From Brevibacterium sp. S22 (lineage in GTDB: Bacteria > Actinomycetota > Actinomycetes > Actinomycetales > Brevibacteriaceae): 64,000 nt of DNA. Below, one piece after another: positions 46,715-55,434 of this stretch (within the stretch, counting starts at the first letter, position 1; each line of letters begins with the position of its first letter). The translations under genes were made by a program, and so were the position numbers. Under the pieces are notes generated by a model, which was given only the letters and a program-made list of their open reading frames with translations, was not told where the DNA came from and made no database searches. The stretch lies in contig NZ_RHFG01000002.1 of assembly GCF_004745485.1 (NCBI RefSeq), positions 248,001-312,000 of the forward strand, written 5' to 3'.

Positions 46715-47644
46715 ATGGACGGGCGAGACCCTGAGGCGATGACGCGTGAGATCGGGGTGAACACGTGGGTGTGGGTATCACCGTTGACCACCGACCGCCT
46801 CGGTGAGTTCGCCGCCCGTGCCCACGGCTTCGGATTCGATCTGCTCGAACTTCCGGTGGAGGTGCCGGGGGACTGGGGCCCCGGTTCTGCCGCGGAAGTG
46901 TTGGCCGACCTGGGTATGGGTGTGCGGATCGTCGGAGCGATGGGCCCCGGCCGGGACCTCATCGACCCGCGGCTCCGACCGGATACCCAGGACTACCTGC
47001 GTCACTGCGTCGAGGTGGCTGTCCAGGTCGGTTCGCCCACTGTGGCCGGACCGTTCACGGCATCGACCGGCCGGGTCTGGCGGATGGATTCCGATGAACG
47101 GTCCGCAGTGATCGGGACGCTTCGAGAAGCTCTGCGTCCCGTGGCGCAGTATGCGGCCGAGAGAGGCGTGACTCTCGCCGTGGAGCCGCTCAACCGCTAC
47201 GAAACGAGCATCATCAACACCGTCGAACAGGGGCTCGAAGCATTGGAGCCCCTGCTGGGCGAAGGGGTGGGTCTGGCGCTGGACAGCTACCACCTCAATA
47301 TCGAGGAACGCTGCCCCGCCTCGGCGATCCGAACCGCCGGGGAGCACTGCCGAGTCGTGCAGGTCTGCGGCAACGACCGTGGGCCGGTCGGAGGCGATCA
47401 CACGGATTGGAACGCATTCTTCGACGCACTCGACGAGATCGGATACTCAGGCCCGCTCACGGTGGAGAGCTTCACCGGCGACAACGACACGATTGCCGTG
47501 GCCGCTTCGATCTGGCGACCGCTGGCCGAGAGTCAGGACGCACTGGCGCGCTCGAGCGCTGAGTTCCTCTCCGCGCTGCAGCGAGCGCGAGCAGGTGCAC
47601 ACGACCACGATCAGCGACCGATTTCTGCAGAGGAGCAGCAATGA
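46715..47644 (+). CDS. Sugar phosphate isomerase/epimerase-family protein 1
   Basis: A 309-residue AP-endonuclease-2-like TIM barrel resembling ketose 3-epimerases. Metal/catalytic residues appear in AVEPLNRYETSIINT (Glu), ALDSYHLNIEE (Asp/His), and ESF near the C-terminus. SD AGGAGG lies 5 nt before ATG 46715. Likely epimerises or isomerises the sugar, or the keto-sugar made by the dehydrogenase. Substrate unknown. Confidence 0.86.
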   Translation: MDGRDPEAMTREIGVNTWVWVSPLTTDRLGEFAARAHGFGFDLLELPVEVPGDWGPGSAAEVLADLGMGVRIVGAMGPGRDLIDPRLRPDTQDYLRHCVEVAVQVGSPTVAGPFTASTGRVWRMDSDERSAVIGTLREALRPVAQYAAERGVTLAVEPLNRYETSIINTVEQGLEALEPLLGEGVGLALDSYHLNIEERCPASAIRTAGEHCRVVQVCGNDRGPVGGDHTDWNAFFDALDEIGYSGPLTVESFTGDNDTIAVAASIWRPLAESQDALARSSAEFLSALQRARAGAHDHDQRPISAEEQQ

Positions 47645-48654
47645 CCGACAGCTCTCATCCCGTCACACTCTTCACCGGGCAATGGGCCGATCTGCCCTTC
47701 GAGGAGGTGGCCCGTCTGGCCGCCTCTTGGGGCTATGACGGCCTCGAGATCGCCTGTTCCGGTGACCATCTCGACTTGGTGCGAGCCGATGAGGACCCCG
47801 GCTATCTGCAGTCGAGGCTCGACATCCTCGACCGGCACGGACTCCAGGTATGGGCGATCTCGAACCATCTTGCCGGCCAAGCCGTCTGTGATGATCCGAT
47901 CGACTTCCGACACCAGGCGATCGTCAGGGACTACGTGTGGGGAGACGGCGAGGCGGAGGGGGTGCGGCAGAGAGCGGCTGAGGACATGAAGCGCGCGGCC
48001 CGGGTTGCGCGCAGGCTCGGAGTCGACACCGTCGTCGGCTTCACCGGCTCGAAGATCTGGCCGTACATCGCCATGTTTCCTCCCGTTCCCGCCTCCGTCA
48101 TCGACGCCGGCTACGACGACTTCGCGACCCGCTGGAATCCGATCCTCGACGTCTTCGACGGTGAAGGGGTCAGGTTCGCTCACGAGGTCCATCCCTCCGA
48201 GATCGCCTACGACTATTGGACGACCGTCCGGGCCCTGGAGGCGATCGACCACCGCGAAGCGTTCGGTCTCAACTGGGATCCGAGCCATCTTCTGTGGCAG
48301 GGGCTCGACACCATCGGCTTCATCACGGACTTCGCCGATCGCATCTATCACGTTGATTGCAAGGACACGCGTCTGCGACCGCCGACCGGCAGGAGCGGAA
48401 TCCTCGGTTCGCATCTGTCGTGGGGCGATCCTCGGCGAGGGTGGGATTTCGTTTCGACCGGGCACGGCGATATGCACTGGGAAGACGCATTCCGGGCGCT
48501 CGCCTCGATCGGGTACAGCGGACCGATCTCCATTGAGTGGGAGGACGCCGGGATGGACCGACTCCACGGTGCCGCCGAGGCGGTCGGCCGAATCCGCGAA
48601 CTGCTGTGGAAACGACCCGAAGTCTCCTTCGACGCGGCGTTTTCGAATCAGTGA
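47641..48654 (+). CDS. Sugar phosphate isomerase/epimerase-family protein 2
   Basis: A 337-residue TIM-barrel protein of the same superfamily but a different subfamily. It carries YDGLEIACSGDHLD, HEVHPSEIAYDYWTT, LNWDPSHLLWQG, YHVDCKDTRL and ISIEWEDAGMDR, with metal ligands Glu, Asp, His and Glu in the expected order. ATGA overlap with protein 1. Such proteins are found beside Gfo/Idh oxidoreductases in operons for 3-keto sugars, inositols and rare sugars. Confidence 0.86.
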   Translation: MTDSSHPVTLFTGQWADLPFEEVARLAASWGYDGLEIACSGDHLDLVRADEDPGYLQSRLDILDRHGLQVWAISNHLAGQAVCDDPIDFRHQAIVRDYVWGDGEAEGVRQRAAEDMKRAARVARRLGVDTVVGFTGSKIWPYIAMFPPVPASVIDAGYDDFATRWNPILDVFDGEGVRFAHEVHPSEIAYDYWTTVRALEAIDHREAFGLNWDPSHLLWQGLDTIGFITDFADRIYHVDCKDTRLRPPTGRSGILGSHLSWGDPRRGWDFVSTGHGDMHWEDAFRALASIGYSGPISIEWEDAGMDRLHGAAEAVGRIRELLWKRPEVSFDAAFSNQ

Positions 48655-48710
48655 TCGTGCCTGAAAGCCGTCTGTGATGGTGCCGTCCTCCGTCTGTGTT
48701 CCTCGCGCTT

Positions 48711-48847
48711 CCTCCTGTCAGCAGTGTCGCCCGACCTCCTGTCAGCGGTGTCGCGCGTCCTCCTGCCAGCGAATCCGCCTCCTCCTCCCGTCAGCGATTC
48801 CGGCTCGTCCTCCCATCGGTGATTCCGGCCCGTCCTCCCGAATCGCT
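48711..48847. repeat. Degenerate 24-25 bp tandem repeat, about 5.5 copies
   Basis: Units begin CCTCCTGTCAGC or CCTCCCGTCAGCGATTCC and start at 48711, 48735, 48759, 48784, 48809 and 48834 (partial). They fill most of the gap after the sugar operon. No start codon or ribosome site fits, so they are non-coding; they may be a minisatellite. Confidence 0.8.
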
Positions 48848-48897
48848 GAGGGACACCTGAGGATCCCGCTCAGGGGCGGTTCGTACACTGGGCCGCT

Positions 48898-49647
48898 ATG
48901 GACTTCAAGCAGGCAACGGCGACGTGGTGGGATGCCATCACCTCGGGATTCGGGCGACACGACGGACTCGAACTCGACGTCCTCGGACTCATCCTCGTCA
49001 TCGGGGTGCCCCTGGTCGTGACCCTGACTCCGGGAATCTGGCGGTTCTTCGGACTGTTCGTGACCTTCGTCCACGAGCTCGGCCACGCTTTCGCCGCCCT
49101 CATGACCGGGCGCGTGGTCAAGGGGATCTCTCTGAACTTCGACCATTCGGGGCAGATGAACTCCTTCGGCCGGGTCGGTTTCTCCGCCACCTGGGCGGGG
49201 TTCTGGGGATATCCGGCACCGGGCGTGCTCGGACTCGTCCTGGCCACCTCGGCTGTCTTCGGCTGGGCCCCCTTGGCACTGTCGGTCGGGGCGCTGATCC
49301 TGTTGGTCGCGCTCATCTTCATCCGGAACGTCGCGGGCGCCGTCATCGCCGTGATCACCGCGATCGCGGCCCAGCTCGTCGTCGTGTTCCTGCCGCTGGA
49401 ATGGATCTCGATCTTCGTCGCCGCGCTCGGCACTGCGCTGACCATCGGTTCCCTCAAGGACCTCGTCAAGGTCATCCGCGTCCACACGCGGAGGCGCCGC
49501 GTGCAGCAGTCCGATGCGTATATCCTCGCTCAGGGTTCGTCGCTGCCCGCCGGAGCCTGGCTGACGCTGTTTGCGTTGGTCATCATCGTCTGCGCGCTCG
49601 TCACCGCACGAGTGCTGTATACGGCGTTGTCGGTCGGGGTGGTCTGA
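48898..49647 (+). CDS. M50-like membrane metalloprotease
   Basis: A 249-residue membrane protein with about six helices and a zinc-protease HELGHAFAAL motif at about 60-69 inside an early helix, as in site-2 protease relatives (M50B-like). Whether it cleaves proteins is unproven; the substrate is unknown. TACACT (48884-48889) ends 8 nt before the ATG, indicating a leaderless transcript. No partner gene is visible. Confidence 0.83.
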   Translation: MDFKQATATWWDAITSGFGRHDGLELDVLGLILVIGVPLVVTLTPGIWRFFGLFVTFVHELGHAFAALMTGRVVKGISLNFDHSGQMNSFGRVGFSATWAGFWGYPAPGVLGLVLATSAVFGWAPLALSVGALILLVALIFIRNVAGAVIAVITAIAAQLVVVFLPLEWISIFVAALGTALTIGSLKDLVKVIRVHTRRRRVQQSDAYILAQGSSLPAGAWLTLFALVIIVCALVTARVLYTALSVGVV

Positions 49648-49710
49648 CTCCGGTTCGCTCGCCCGCTCCGGTTCGCTCAGGCTCGTGAGTTGGCGTGGAA
49701 GTCGTTCGGC

Positions 49711-49798
49711 GGGCCGTGCGCCGGTGGTGCGGGGCATGCGCCGGTGGGCAAGACGGGCCGTGCGCCGGTGGTGCGGGGCATGCGCCGGTGGGCAAGTC
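49711..49798. repeat. Two 44-bp tandem repeats
   Basis: Units 49711-49754 and 49755-49798 are nearly identical (one base differs near the end, AAGAC versus AAGTC). Each contains GCGCCGGTGG twice. The flanks (49685-49720 and 49801-49830) share a further diverged GTGAGT-CGGCG...GCGGGCCGTG block. Non-coding. Confidence 0.85.
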
Positions 49799-49868
49799 GG
49801 GTCGTGAGTCGGCGTAGGTCGTCAGCGGGCCGTGATTGTGCGTCAGTGGCGGATGGCAGAATCAGAGT

Positions 49869-50546
49869 ATGGTCGCACTTCCGAAATTCTCCGCTGTCCT
49901 CTTCGATTGTGATGGGGTCCTCGTCGACTCCGAAAGCATCACCAACGGTGTCCTCCACCAGATGCTGCAAGAGCTCGGCTGGCAGCTGAGCGCCGAAGAG
50001 TGTGTTGCGCGATTCGTCGGCAAGATGCTCCGCGATGAGGCCGATGTCATCGAGGAGCACACCGGGTTCCGCATCGACGCGGAGTGGATGACTGAGTTCC
50101 GTCGCCGCCGCAATGCCCAGCTCGGGGCCTCTCTCCAGGCGATTCCAGGAGTCGTGGCCGCGGTTCATCGCATCGCGGAGACCTACCCCGGCAGGATCGC
50201 CTGCGCATCGGGCGCGGATCGGCCGAAGATCGAACTGCAGCTGCGCAAGATCGGTCTCTTCGATGCCTTCGCGGGCCGGATCTTCTCCGGCATGGAGCTG
50301 CCGAATTCGAAGCCCGCCCCCGACGTCTATCTCGCGGCGGCGGATTCCCTGGGCATCGATCCCGTCGAGGCGGCCGTGATCGAAGATTCCCCCACCGGAG
50401 TGATCGCCGGGGCTGCGGCCGGATCCCATGTGATCGGGTTCTGTCCGGATTCGCCGGTGCATCAGAGCGCGGAAACGCTGTTGGCCGCCGGTGCTGACAC
50501 GACTTTCACCGAGATGGCGCAGCTGCCCGGTCTGCTCACGGACTAG
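49869..50546 (+). CDS. HAD-superfamily phosphatase (beta-phosphoglucomutase-like)
   Basis: A 225-residue HAD hydrolase. Motif I FDCDGVLVDSE (nucleophile and acid Asp in the first 15 residues), a helical cap, ASGADRPKIELQL (motif II region), SKPAPDVYLAA (Lys of motif III) and VIEDSPTGV (motif IV). It dephosphorylates sugar phosphates or is a phosphoglucomutase homologue. CAGAAT (49857-49862) ends 6 nt before ATG, consistent with a leaderless start. Confidence 0.85.
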   Translation: MVALPKFSAVLFDCDGVLVDSESITNGVLHQMLQELGWQLSAEECVARFVGKMLRDEADVIEEHTGFRIDAEWMTEFRRRRNAQLGASLQAIPGVVAAVHRIAETYPGRIACASGADRPKIELQLRKIGLFDAFAGRIFSGMELPNSKPAPDVYLAAADSLGIDPVEAAVIEDSPTGVIAGAAAGSHVIGFCPDSPVHQSAETLLAAGADTTFTEMAQLPGLLTD

Positions 50547-50774
50547 GTGCCGATTCGCGCGGGAGCCGGAGTAGGGCACGCTTAGGAAACCTGCCGATCG
50601 AATCGGGAACCCAGCGGGCCGAATCAGGTACCTGGAGGGCCGAGTCGCCGAAGTTCACGGTGAAACTGCGATCATCAAACCACAGTAAACATCATCCAAA
50701 ACTTGCCGCGTACTGTTTGTAATCGAATTGTGACATTCATTGATTCTCTTCTGCAGTAGAATAGGACCAAGGCA

Positions 50775-50790
50775 TTCACATCGATGTGAA
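50775..50790. promoter_or_regulatory. 16-bp perfect palindrome before the DUF222-HNH gene
   Basis: TTCACATCGATGTGAA is self-complementary and lies between a likely -10 (TAGAAT, about 50757) and the ribosome site. It is placed as an operator or transcript-start element; no regulator gene is adjacent. Confidence 0.6.
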
Positions 50791-50804
50791 AGGCGGCGAG
50801 TCCG

Positions 50805-53300
50805 ATGAAGGATCCTCAGGATCCGAGCAGCAGTGGTCTCGAGCCTGCCTCGAATGAAGCAGTCTCCAATTCCTCCGCGCTTTCGGCCGATTCTGCGTCT
50901 TCACCTGAGGCGCCGCTCGTCGGCCCCGACTCACCCCGTCGTCTCGACGTCGACCCCGACTCGCCGATGGCCGTGGTCGTCAGCCTTGCGCGCTTGAGCA
51001 CAGGCGTTCGACTCGCAGAATTCCAGGCCGTCGCCGGTCTGTTTCTGTCCGATGCCATTGAGAAGCTCCGTTACGCCGAGGGCGGCGAGATCTACTACCA
51101 CGCGACATTCACCGAAACGGCCGGTCGCTTCATCACGGCGCGTGACGGTCTGCTGCCCGAAGAGGACGACTTCGTGGACCCCTGGACATCCACCGGCTTC
51201 GTCCTCGACGGTCCCGCTCTCGACGCGTCCGACGAGGATGCTGGCCGCGCGGATAGTGCCGACAAGGATGCGGGCCTCGCGGATAATGCCGACGAGGATG
51301 CTGGCCGCGCAGATAGTGCCGAGGATGCCGTGGATGACGCCGAGTCAGAGGACACTTCCACGTCCGATGAGGATGCTGATTCAGATGAAGTGGTCCTTTC
51401 TGAAGACGCTTCTACCGAAGACGACGGCAAATCGGAAGACGTTATTGATTCGGAAGACGCCATCGATGCAGTCTCCGGTGCCAGTGATCCCCAGCAGCCG
51501 CCGGCGAAGCCGCTTCCGAATTTCCCCAAGTTCGGACTGCACAAATCTTTCAACAGCTGGGTTCACGACCTCGCCACGCGTGAAGAGATCGCCGAGTTGA
51601 CCACGGTCCTCGGCTCGACCAGCGACGGCGCCTACAACGAGATCACCAGCGCGGTCACTTTGGCATTCGGACTGCCGAAGTTCTTGCAGCGGTGCCTCGC
51701 CGGTGAGTTCACGATCGAGCATGTGCTCGCAGCTACCCGGGTCATCAAGGACGTCGCTTTCGAGTATCTGCCCCGACTCGATGCCTACCTGGGTGACCGC
51801 CGCGCCGACATCACCTTGGAGACTTTCAAGAAGTCACTCAATCTGAAGATTGCGGCGCTCGTGCCCGTCGATGATCGGGTCGAACTGGCGGAGAGACGTC
51901 GCAGAGTCGACATCATGACCTATCCTGACGGCACCGCCTCGGTGACTTTGTCGGGACCTGCCGTGGAACTCAACGCCTTCTACCTGCGGATCGAGGCGTT
52001 CGCTCGGGCGATTCGCAGCGGCAACATCTCGGCACTCACCGAGGGAAGCTCCGCAGGACTCGAAGTCGCCGATCAGGACAGCATCGCCGCCCTCATGTTC
52101 GACATCGCCACACGTGCAACCCCGCAGATGGCTATCGCCGTGACGACGCACGACACCACGACTGGAGAGACCTCCACCAACGAGATCGCTCTCGAGGCTG
52201 CCGACCAGACCGACCCGACGGCTCCCATCACCGCAGCAGCGGTCGACCGCACCGTGCAGGCAGCTCAGCGCGAAGCGGAATCGGTCGCCAGCACAGACGT
52301 CGATGTGAAGACCACCATCAAGCTCGTCATGCCCACCCACGGACAGTGGGTGCGGGAGCAGGCGAAGATGATGGTGACGGTTCCGTATCTCACCGCGGTG
52401 GGCAGATCGGAGCTGCCCGGAACGTTCTCGGACGGTACCCCGGTGCCGCCAGCAGCGGCACGGGCTCTCGCAGGTGAGAGTCCCACTTGGCATCGGATCC
52501 TCACCGATCCCGCTTCCGGGACGCCGATTGATGCCCGCTCACGCAGCTACTACATTCCTGCTGATGTTCGGGCCCCTCTGAGTGGTAAGTGGCAGTCCTG
52601 CTCTGCTCCAGGCTGCACCCGCCGGGCGGAGACCTCGGAAGTCGACCACATCATCCCCTTCGACCATGCCGATCCCGCCCGGGGCGGTCAGACGACGTTC
52701 GAGAACCTCCACCCAATCTGCAAACCTGATCACCAGGCGAAGACCGACCGCAGGTTCTCGATCCGAATGACCGAGGATGGGGCGGTGGAGTATGCCTTCA
52801 CCAGGGGTGTTGTCGCAAAGATGTACCCGCCGGACAACCCGATCAATGCCGAACATTCTCGACAGGTGGAGAACTATGCCCAACTGCCGAATCTGCTTGA
52901 CGAGCGGGTCCCCGGCGACACGGAACAGCTTCGCGACAACGGATCCTTGAGCCCAGCGGGGCGAATCGAGACCACGGATCCATCCCGCGTTTCCGAACGA
53001 GGGGACGAGTGTGTCCCGACTACTGGGAGCAAGGACGTGTTGAACTCCGCGGCGGGCGACACGGTAATCGATGGGACGATCGACGCGACGCCCAGTGACA
53101 CAGCGCCCGATGGTTCAGCACCCTGTGGTTCAGCGCCCGGCGCCGCACCGCCCGATGGCTCAGCACTGTGTTCGACCTCGGAAGCCGATCTCACCCCGGC
53201 CGAAGGGAAGGAGAACTCTCGCCGGTCGCAGCGATCGAGGGCCGCCCAGGAACCGAGCTGGGATGTCTATTGGGAGCCGGAGGATCCGCCCCCGTTCTGA
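50805..53300 (+). CDS. DUF222-HNH endonuclease-type protein
   Basis: An 831-residue protein. A Ser/Asp-rich start leads to three near-identical 10-residue repeats (DAGRADSADK-like, about 143-172) and an acidic tract to about 225. DUF222 follows (about 230-570). The HNH domain (about 600-650) has CSAPGCTRRAETSEVDHIIPFDH and ENLHPICKPDHQAKTD, with zinc Cys and catalytic His. A Ser/Ala/Pro repeat tail (GSAPCGSAPG) closes it. Actinobacteria carry many DUF222-HNH paralogues, often counted as mobile or 13E12-type elements; activity is unproven. The SD AAAGGCGGCGAG supports the start. Confidence 0.87.
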   Translation: MKDPQDPSSSGLEPASNEAVSNSSALSADSASSPEAPLVGPDSPRRLDVDPDSPMAVVVSLARLSTGVRLAEFQAVAGLFLSDAIEKLRYAEGGEIYYHATFTETAGRFITARDGLLPEEDDFVDPWTSTGFVLDGPALDASDEDAGRADSADKDAGLADNADEDAGRADSAEDAVDDAESEDTSTSDEDADSDEVVLSEDASTEDDGKSEDVIDSEDAIDAVSGASDPQQPPAKPLPNFPKFGLHKSFNSWVHDLATREEIAELTTVLGSTSDGAYNEITSAVTLAFGLPKFLQRCLAGEFTIEHVLAATRVIKDVAFEYLPRLDAYLGDRRADITLETFKKSLNLKIAALVPVDDRVELAERRRRVDIMTYPDGTASVTLSGPAVELNAFYLRIEAFARAIRSGNISALTEGSSAGLEVADQDSIAALMFDIATRATPQMAIAVTTHDTTTGETSTNEIALEAADQTDPTAPITAAAVDRTVQAAQREAESVASTDVDVKTTIKLVMPTHGQWVREQAKMMVTVPYLTAVGRSELPGTFSDGTPVPPAAARALAGESPTWHRILTDPASGTPIDARSRSYYIPADVRAPLSGKWQSCSAPGCTRRAETSEVDHIIPFDHADPARGGQTTFENLHPICKPDHQAKTDRRFSIRMTEDGAVEYAFTRGVVAKMYPPDNPINAEHSRQVENYAQLPNLLDERVPGDTEQLRDNGSLSPAGRIETTDPSRVSERGDECVPTTGSKDVLNSAAGDTVIDGTIDATPSDTAPDGSAPCGSAPGAAPPDGSALCSTSEADLTPAEGKENSRRSQRSRAAQEPSWDVYWEPEDPPPF

Positions 53301-53371
53301 CAGCAGCTCAGTTCTGCACGATGCCCTGGCCGATCGTCCCTCCAGACGGCGGCCGTGGCCGAGAGGTCTCT

Positions 53372-54982
53372 CTAGTCTTCGTCCGCGGCGATGAGGCGGC
53401 GGACGTCGTCTTGGGTCCTGACCTCACCCTTCTGAGTGGCGTCGATGACCTTCTCGTGCTGCTTTTCGGTGACGACGGGAATCTCTTCTCCGTTGCAGTC
53501 GACGATCTTCCCGTTCTTGACGGTGTCGCCTTCGGTGAGGATGGCCTCGTTGTCGATGAGTCGCTGCAGCTCTTCTTTGCGGATGACTCGTCCGGTGCCG
53601 GCCACGAAGACTGAACGGTCCGAACGGTCCTTCGTCCGCGCACCGATGTGGTTGAAGACGAGGTTGAGCAGCACTGCCATGAGTGTGGCCGAGGAGATGC
53701 CCGAGTGGAGGATGATGCCGACCCACTCCGGGAAGGCGTTGTAGAAGTCGGGCTCGACGACCGGGATGATGCCGAAGGCCAGCGAGACCGCGACGATGAT
53801 CATGTTGAGGTTGCCCTCGTACTCGACCTTCGACAGCGTGCGGATTCCCGAAGCGGCGACCGTACCGAACAGGACGATGCCCGCGCCGCCGAGAACCGGT
53901 GTCGGCACCGCAGCGACGACACCGCCCATCACCGGCAGCAGTCCGAGAATCACAAGGATCACACCGCCGGCTGTGACGACGAAGCGCGACTTCACGCCGG
54001 TGATCGCCACGAGGCCGACGTTCTGTGCGAAAGCCGACTGAGTGAACGAGTTGAAGATCGGCGAGACTGCTGACGACAGCATGTCAGCCCGCAGGCCCGA
54101 AGCGATGCGTTTGGAATCGACCTTCGAATCGACGATCTCGCCGACGGCGATGATGTCCGCAGTGGTCTCGGCGAAGGTGACGATGATGACGATGAACATC
54201 GAGATGATCGCCGCAGCCGAGATGGTTGGCATACCAAAGGCGAATGGCTCGGGGAATGCAAAGATGCCGCGGTCGAGCACATGGGAGAAATCGGCCCAGC
54301 CGAAGATGAGGCAGCCGATGGTGCCTATGACGATGGCCAACAGGATCGACAGGCGAGAGATCACGGCGACGGGAATCCGGCTGAGGATGAGCACGATGGC
54401 CAAGGTGACCACGGCGATGAGGATATTGCGGGCGCTGCCGTAATCTGCCGCCTCGGCGTCCCCTCCCATGGCCCAGCCTGCGGCCACGGGCATGAGTGAG
54501 AGGCCGATCGTCGTGATGACCGTGCCGGTGACCACCGGCGGGAAGAACTTCACAATGAGTGCGAATGCCGGGGCGACGATCAGGCCGATCACCGAGGCGA
54601 CCAGAACCGATCCGAAGACGGCAGGCAGGCCTCCGCCCCCGGCCAGAATGGACGTCATCGTCGCGACGCCGGCGAACGAAACGCCCTGGACCAGAGGCAG
54701 CTGCGAGCCGAAGAACGGCACACCGACCGACTGCAGGATCGTCGCCAGACCGCCCATGAAGAGACAGCAGGCGATGAGGAGGCTGATGCCGTTGCCATCG
54801 AGGCCGGCGGCATTGCCGATGATCAGGGGAACCGCGATGATCCCGCCGTACATAGTGAGCACATGCTGCAGCCCGTAGGCGAATGAGCTGCCGACCGGAA
54901 GCCGTTCGTCCTCCGGCCGGGCCGGCTTGCTTCCGGCCGCCGAGCTGCGGTCGCTGCTGGGTGATTGATGGGATACCGACAT
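53372..54982 (-). CDS. Nucleobase:cation symporter (xanthine/uric acid permease type)
   Basis: A 536-residue NCS2/NAT permease with about 12-14 helices. It has QHVLTMYGG near the start, the QSVGVPFFGSQLPLVQG segment with the family Gln, and the NAT signature region NSFTQSAFAQNVGLVAITGV. The cytoplasmic tail of about 100 residues is unusually long and charged. It lies divergent from an 8-oxoguanine/guanine deaminase, so purine uptake is likely. Confidence 0.9.
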   Translation of the reverse strand: MSVSHQSPSSDRSSAAGSKPARPEDERLPVGSSFAYGLQHVLTMYGGIIAVPLIIGNAAGLDGNGISLLIACCLFMGGLATILQSVGVPFFGSQLPLVQGVSFAGVATMTSILAGGGGLPAVFGSVLVASVIGLIVAPAFALIVKFFPPVVTGTVITTIGLSLMPVAAGWAMGGDAEAADYGSARNILIAVVTLAIVLILSRIPVAVISRLSILLAIVIGTIGCLIFGWADFSHVLDRGIFAFPEPFAFGMPTISAAAIISMFIVIIVTFAETTADIIAVGEIVDSKVDSKRIASGLRADMLSSAVSPIFNSFTQSAFAQNVGLVAITGVKSRFVVTAGGVILVILGLLPVMGGVVAAVPTPVLGGAGIVLFGTVAASGIRTLSKVEYEGNLNMIIVAVSLAFGIIPVVEPDFYNAFPEWVGIILHSGISSATLMAVLLNLVFNHIGARTKDRSDRSVFVAGTGRVIRKEELQRLIDNEAILTEGDTVKNGKIVDCNGEEIPVVTEKQHEKVIDATQKGEVRTQDDVRRLIAADED

Positions 54983-55106
54983 CTATCTCTCCATTGAGTA
55001 CGTCCTCGGGGCGAAGACCTCACTGTGACTTGCCGACCTCAGCGGCCGGTTCGGCGTGCGAGCGGGTACCAGTACGACCGAGGAATCGGTTGCATGTTTT
55101 CGTTAT

Positions 55107-55181
55107 GCGAAAGGATATTTCCTTATCGCAAAACTCTAAAGGAATACCATTTCGCCCGCAAGTCATTTTTGTGACTCGCGG
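55107..55181. promoter_or_regulatory. Two palindromic operators between permease and deaminase
   Basis: Site 1 (55107-55129) GCGAAAGG...CCTTATCGC is an imperfect 23-bp palindrome; site 2 has arms CCGCAAGTCA (55156-55165) and TGACTCGCGG (55172-55181) around TTTTTG, 9/10 matched. They lie in the 317-bp region before the permease start and the upstream end of the deaminase transcript. The regulator is not in view. The rest of 54983-55434 shows only a TACAGT -10 at 55289-55294. Confidence 0.5.
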
Positions 55182-55434
55182 CACATGCTAGAGTCCACAA
55201 GTGTCGTGTACTCATGCCTCGGCAATCTACTGATCGTTCGCTCAGTTCGATGGTTCTCGATCATCGTACCGTTCCACCGGCCAGTGGGTACAGTCGGGGA
55301 TGACCGATGAGATACCGAACGGCGGAGCAGCAGACGCCGGAAAACCTGAGCTGGTGGCGTCGGCCCCAGTTCTGTCGCCATTGATCAATAGTGCGCGTTC
55401 GACGCGTACGGTTCAAGACCTGAAAGGCGACACG

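Noticed and set aside
40528..48654. myo-Inositol catabolic (iol) operon
   Set aside because: Two TIM-barrel epimerases and a Gfo/Idh gene are suggestive, but iolB, iolC and iolD are absent and the proteins do not show clear IolE/IolG features.
50805..53300. Insertion sequence or phage insertion around the HNH gene
   Set aside because: No transposase, terminal inverted repeats, integrase or target-site duplication could be seen.
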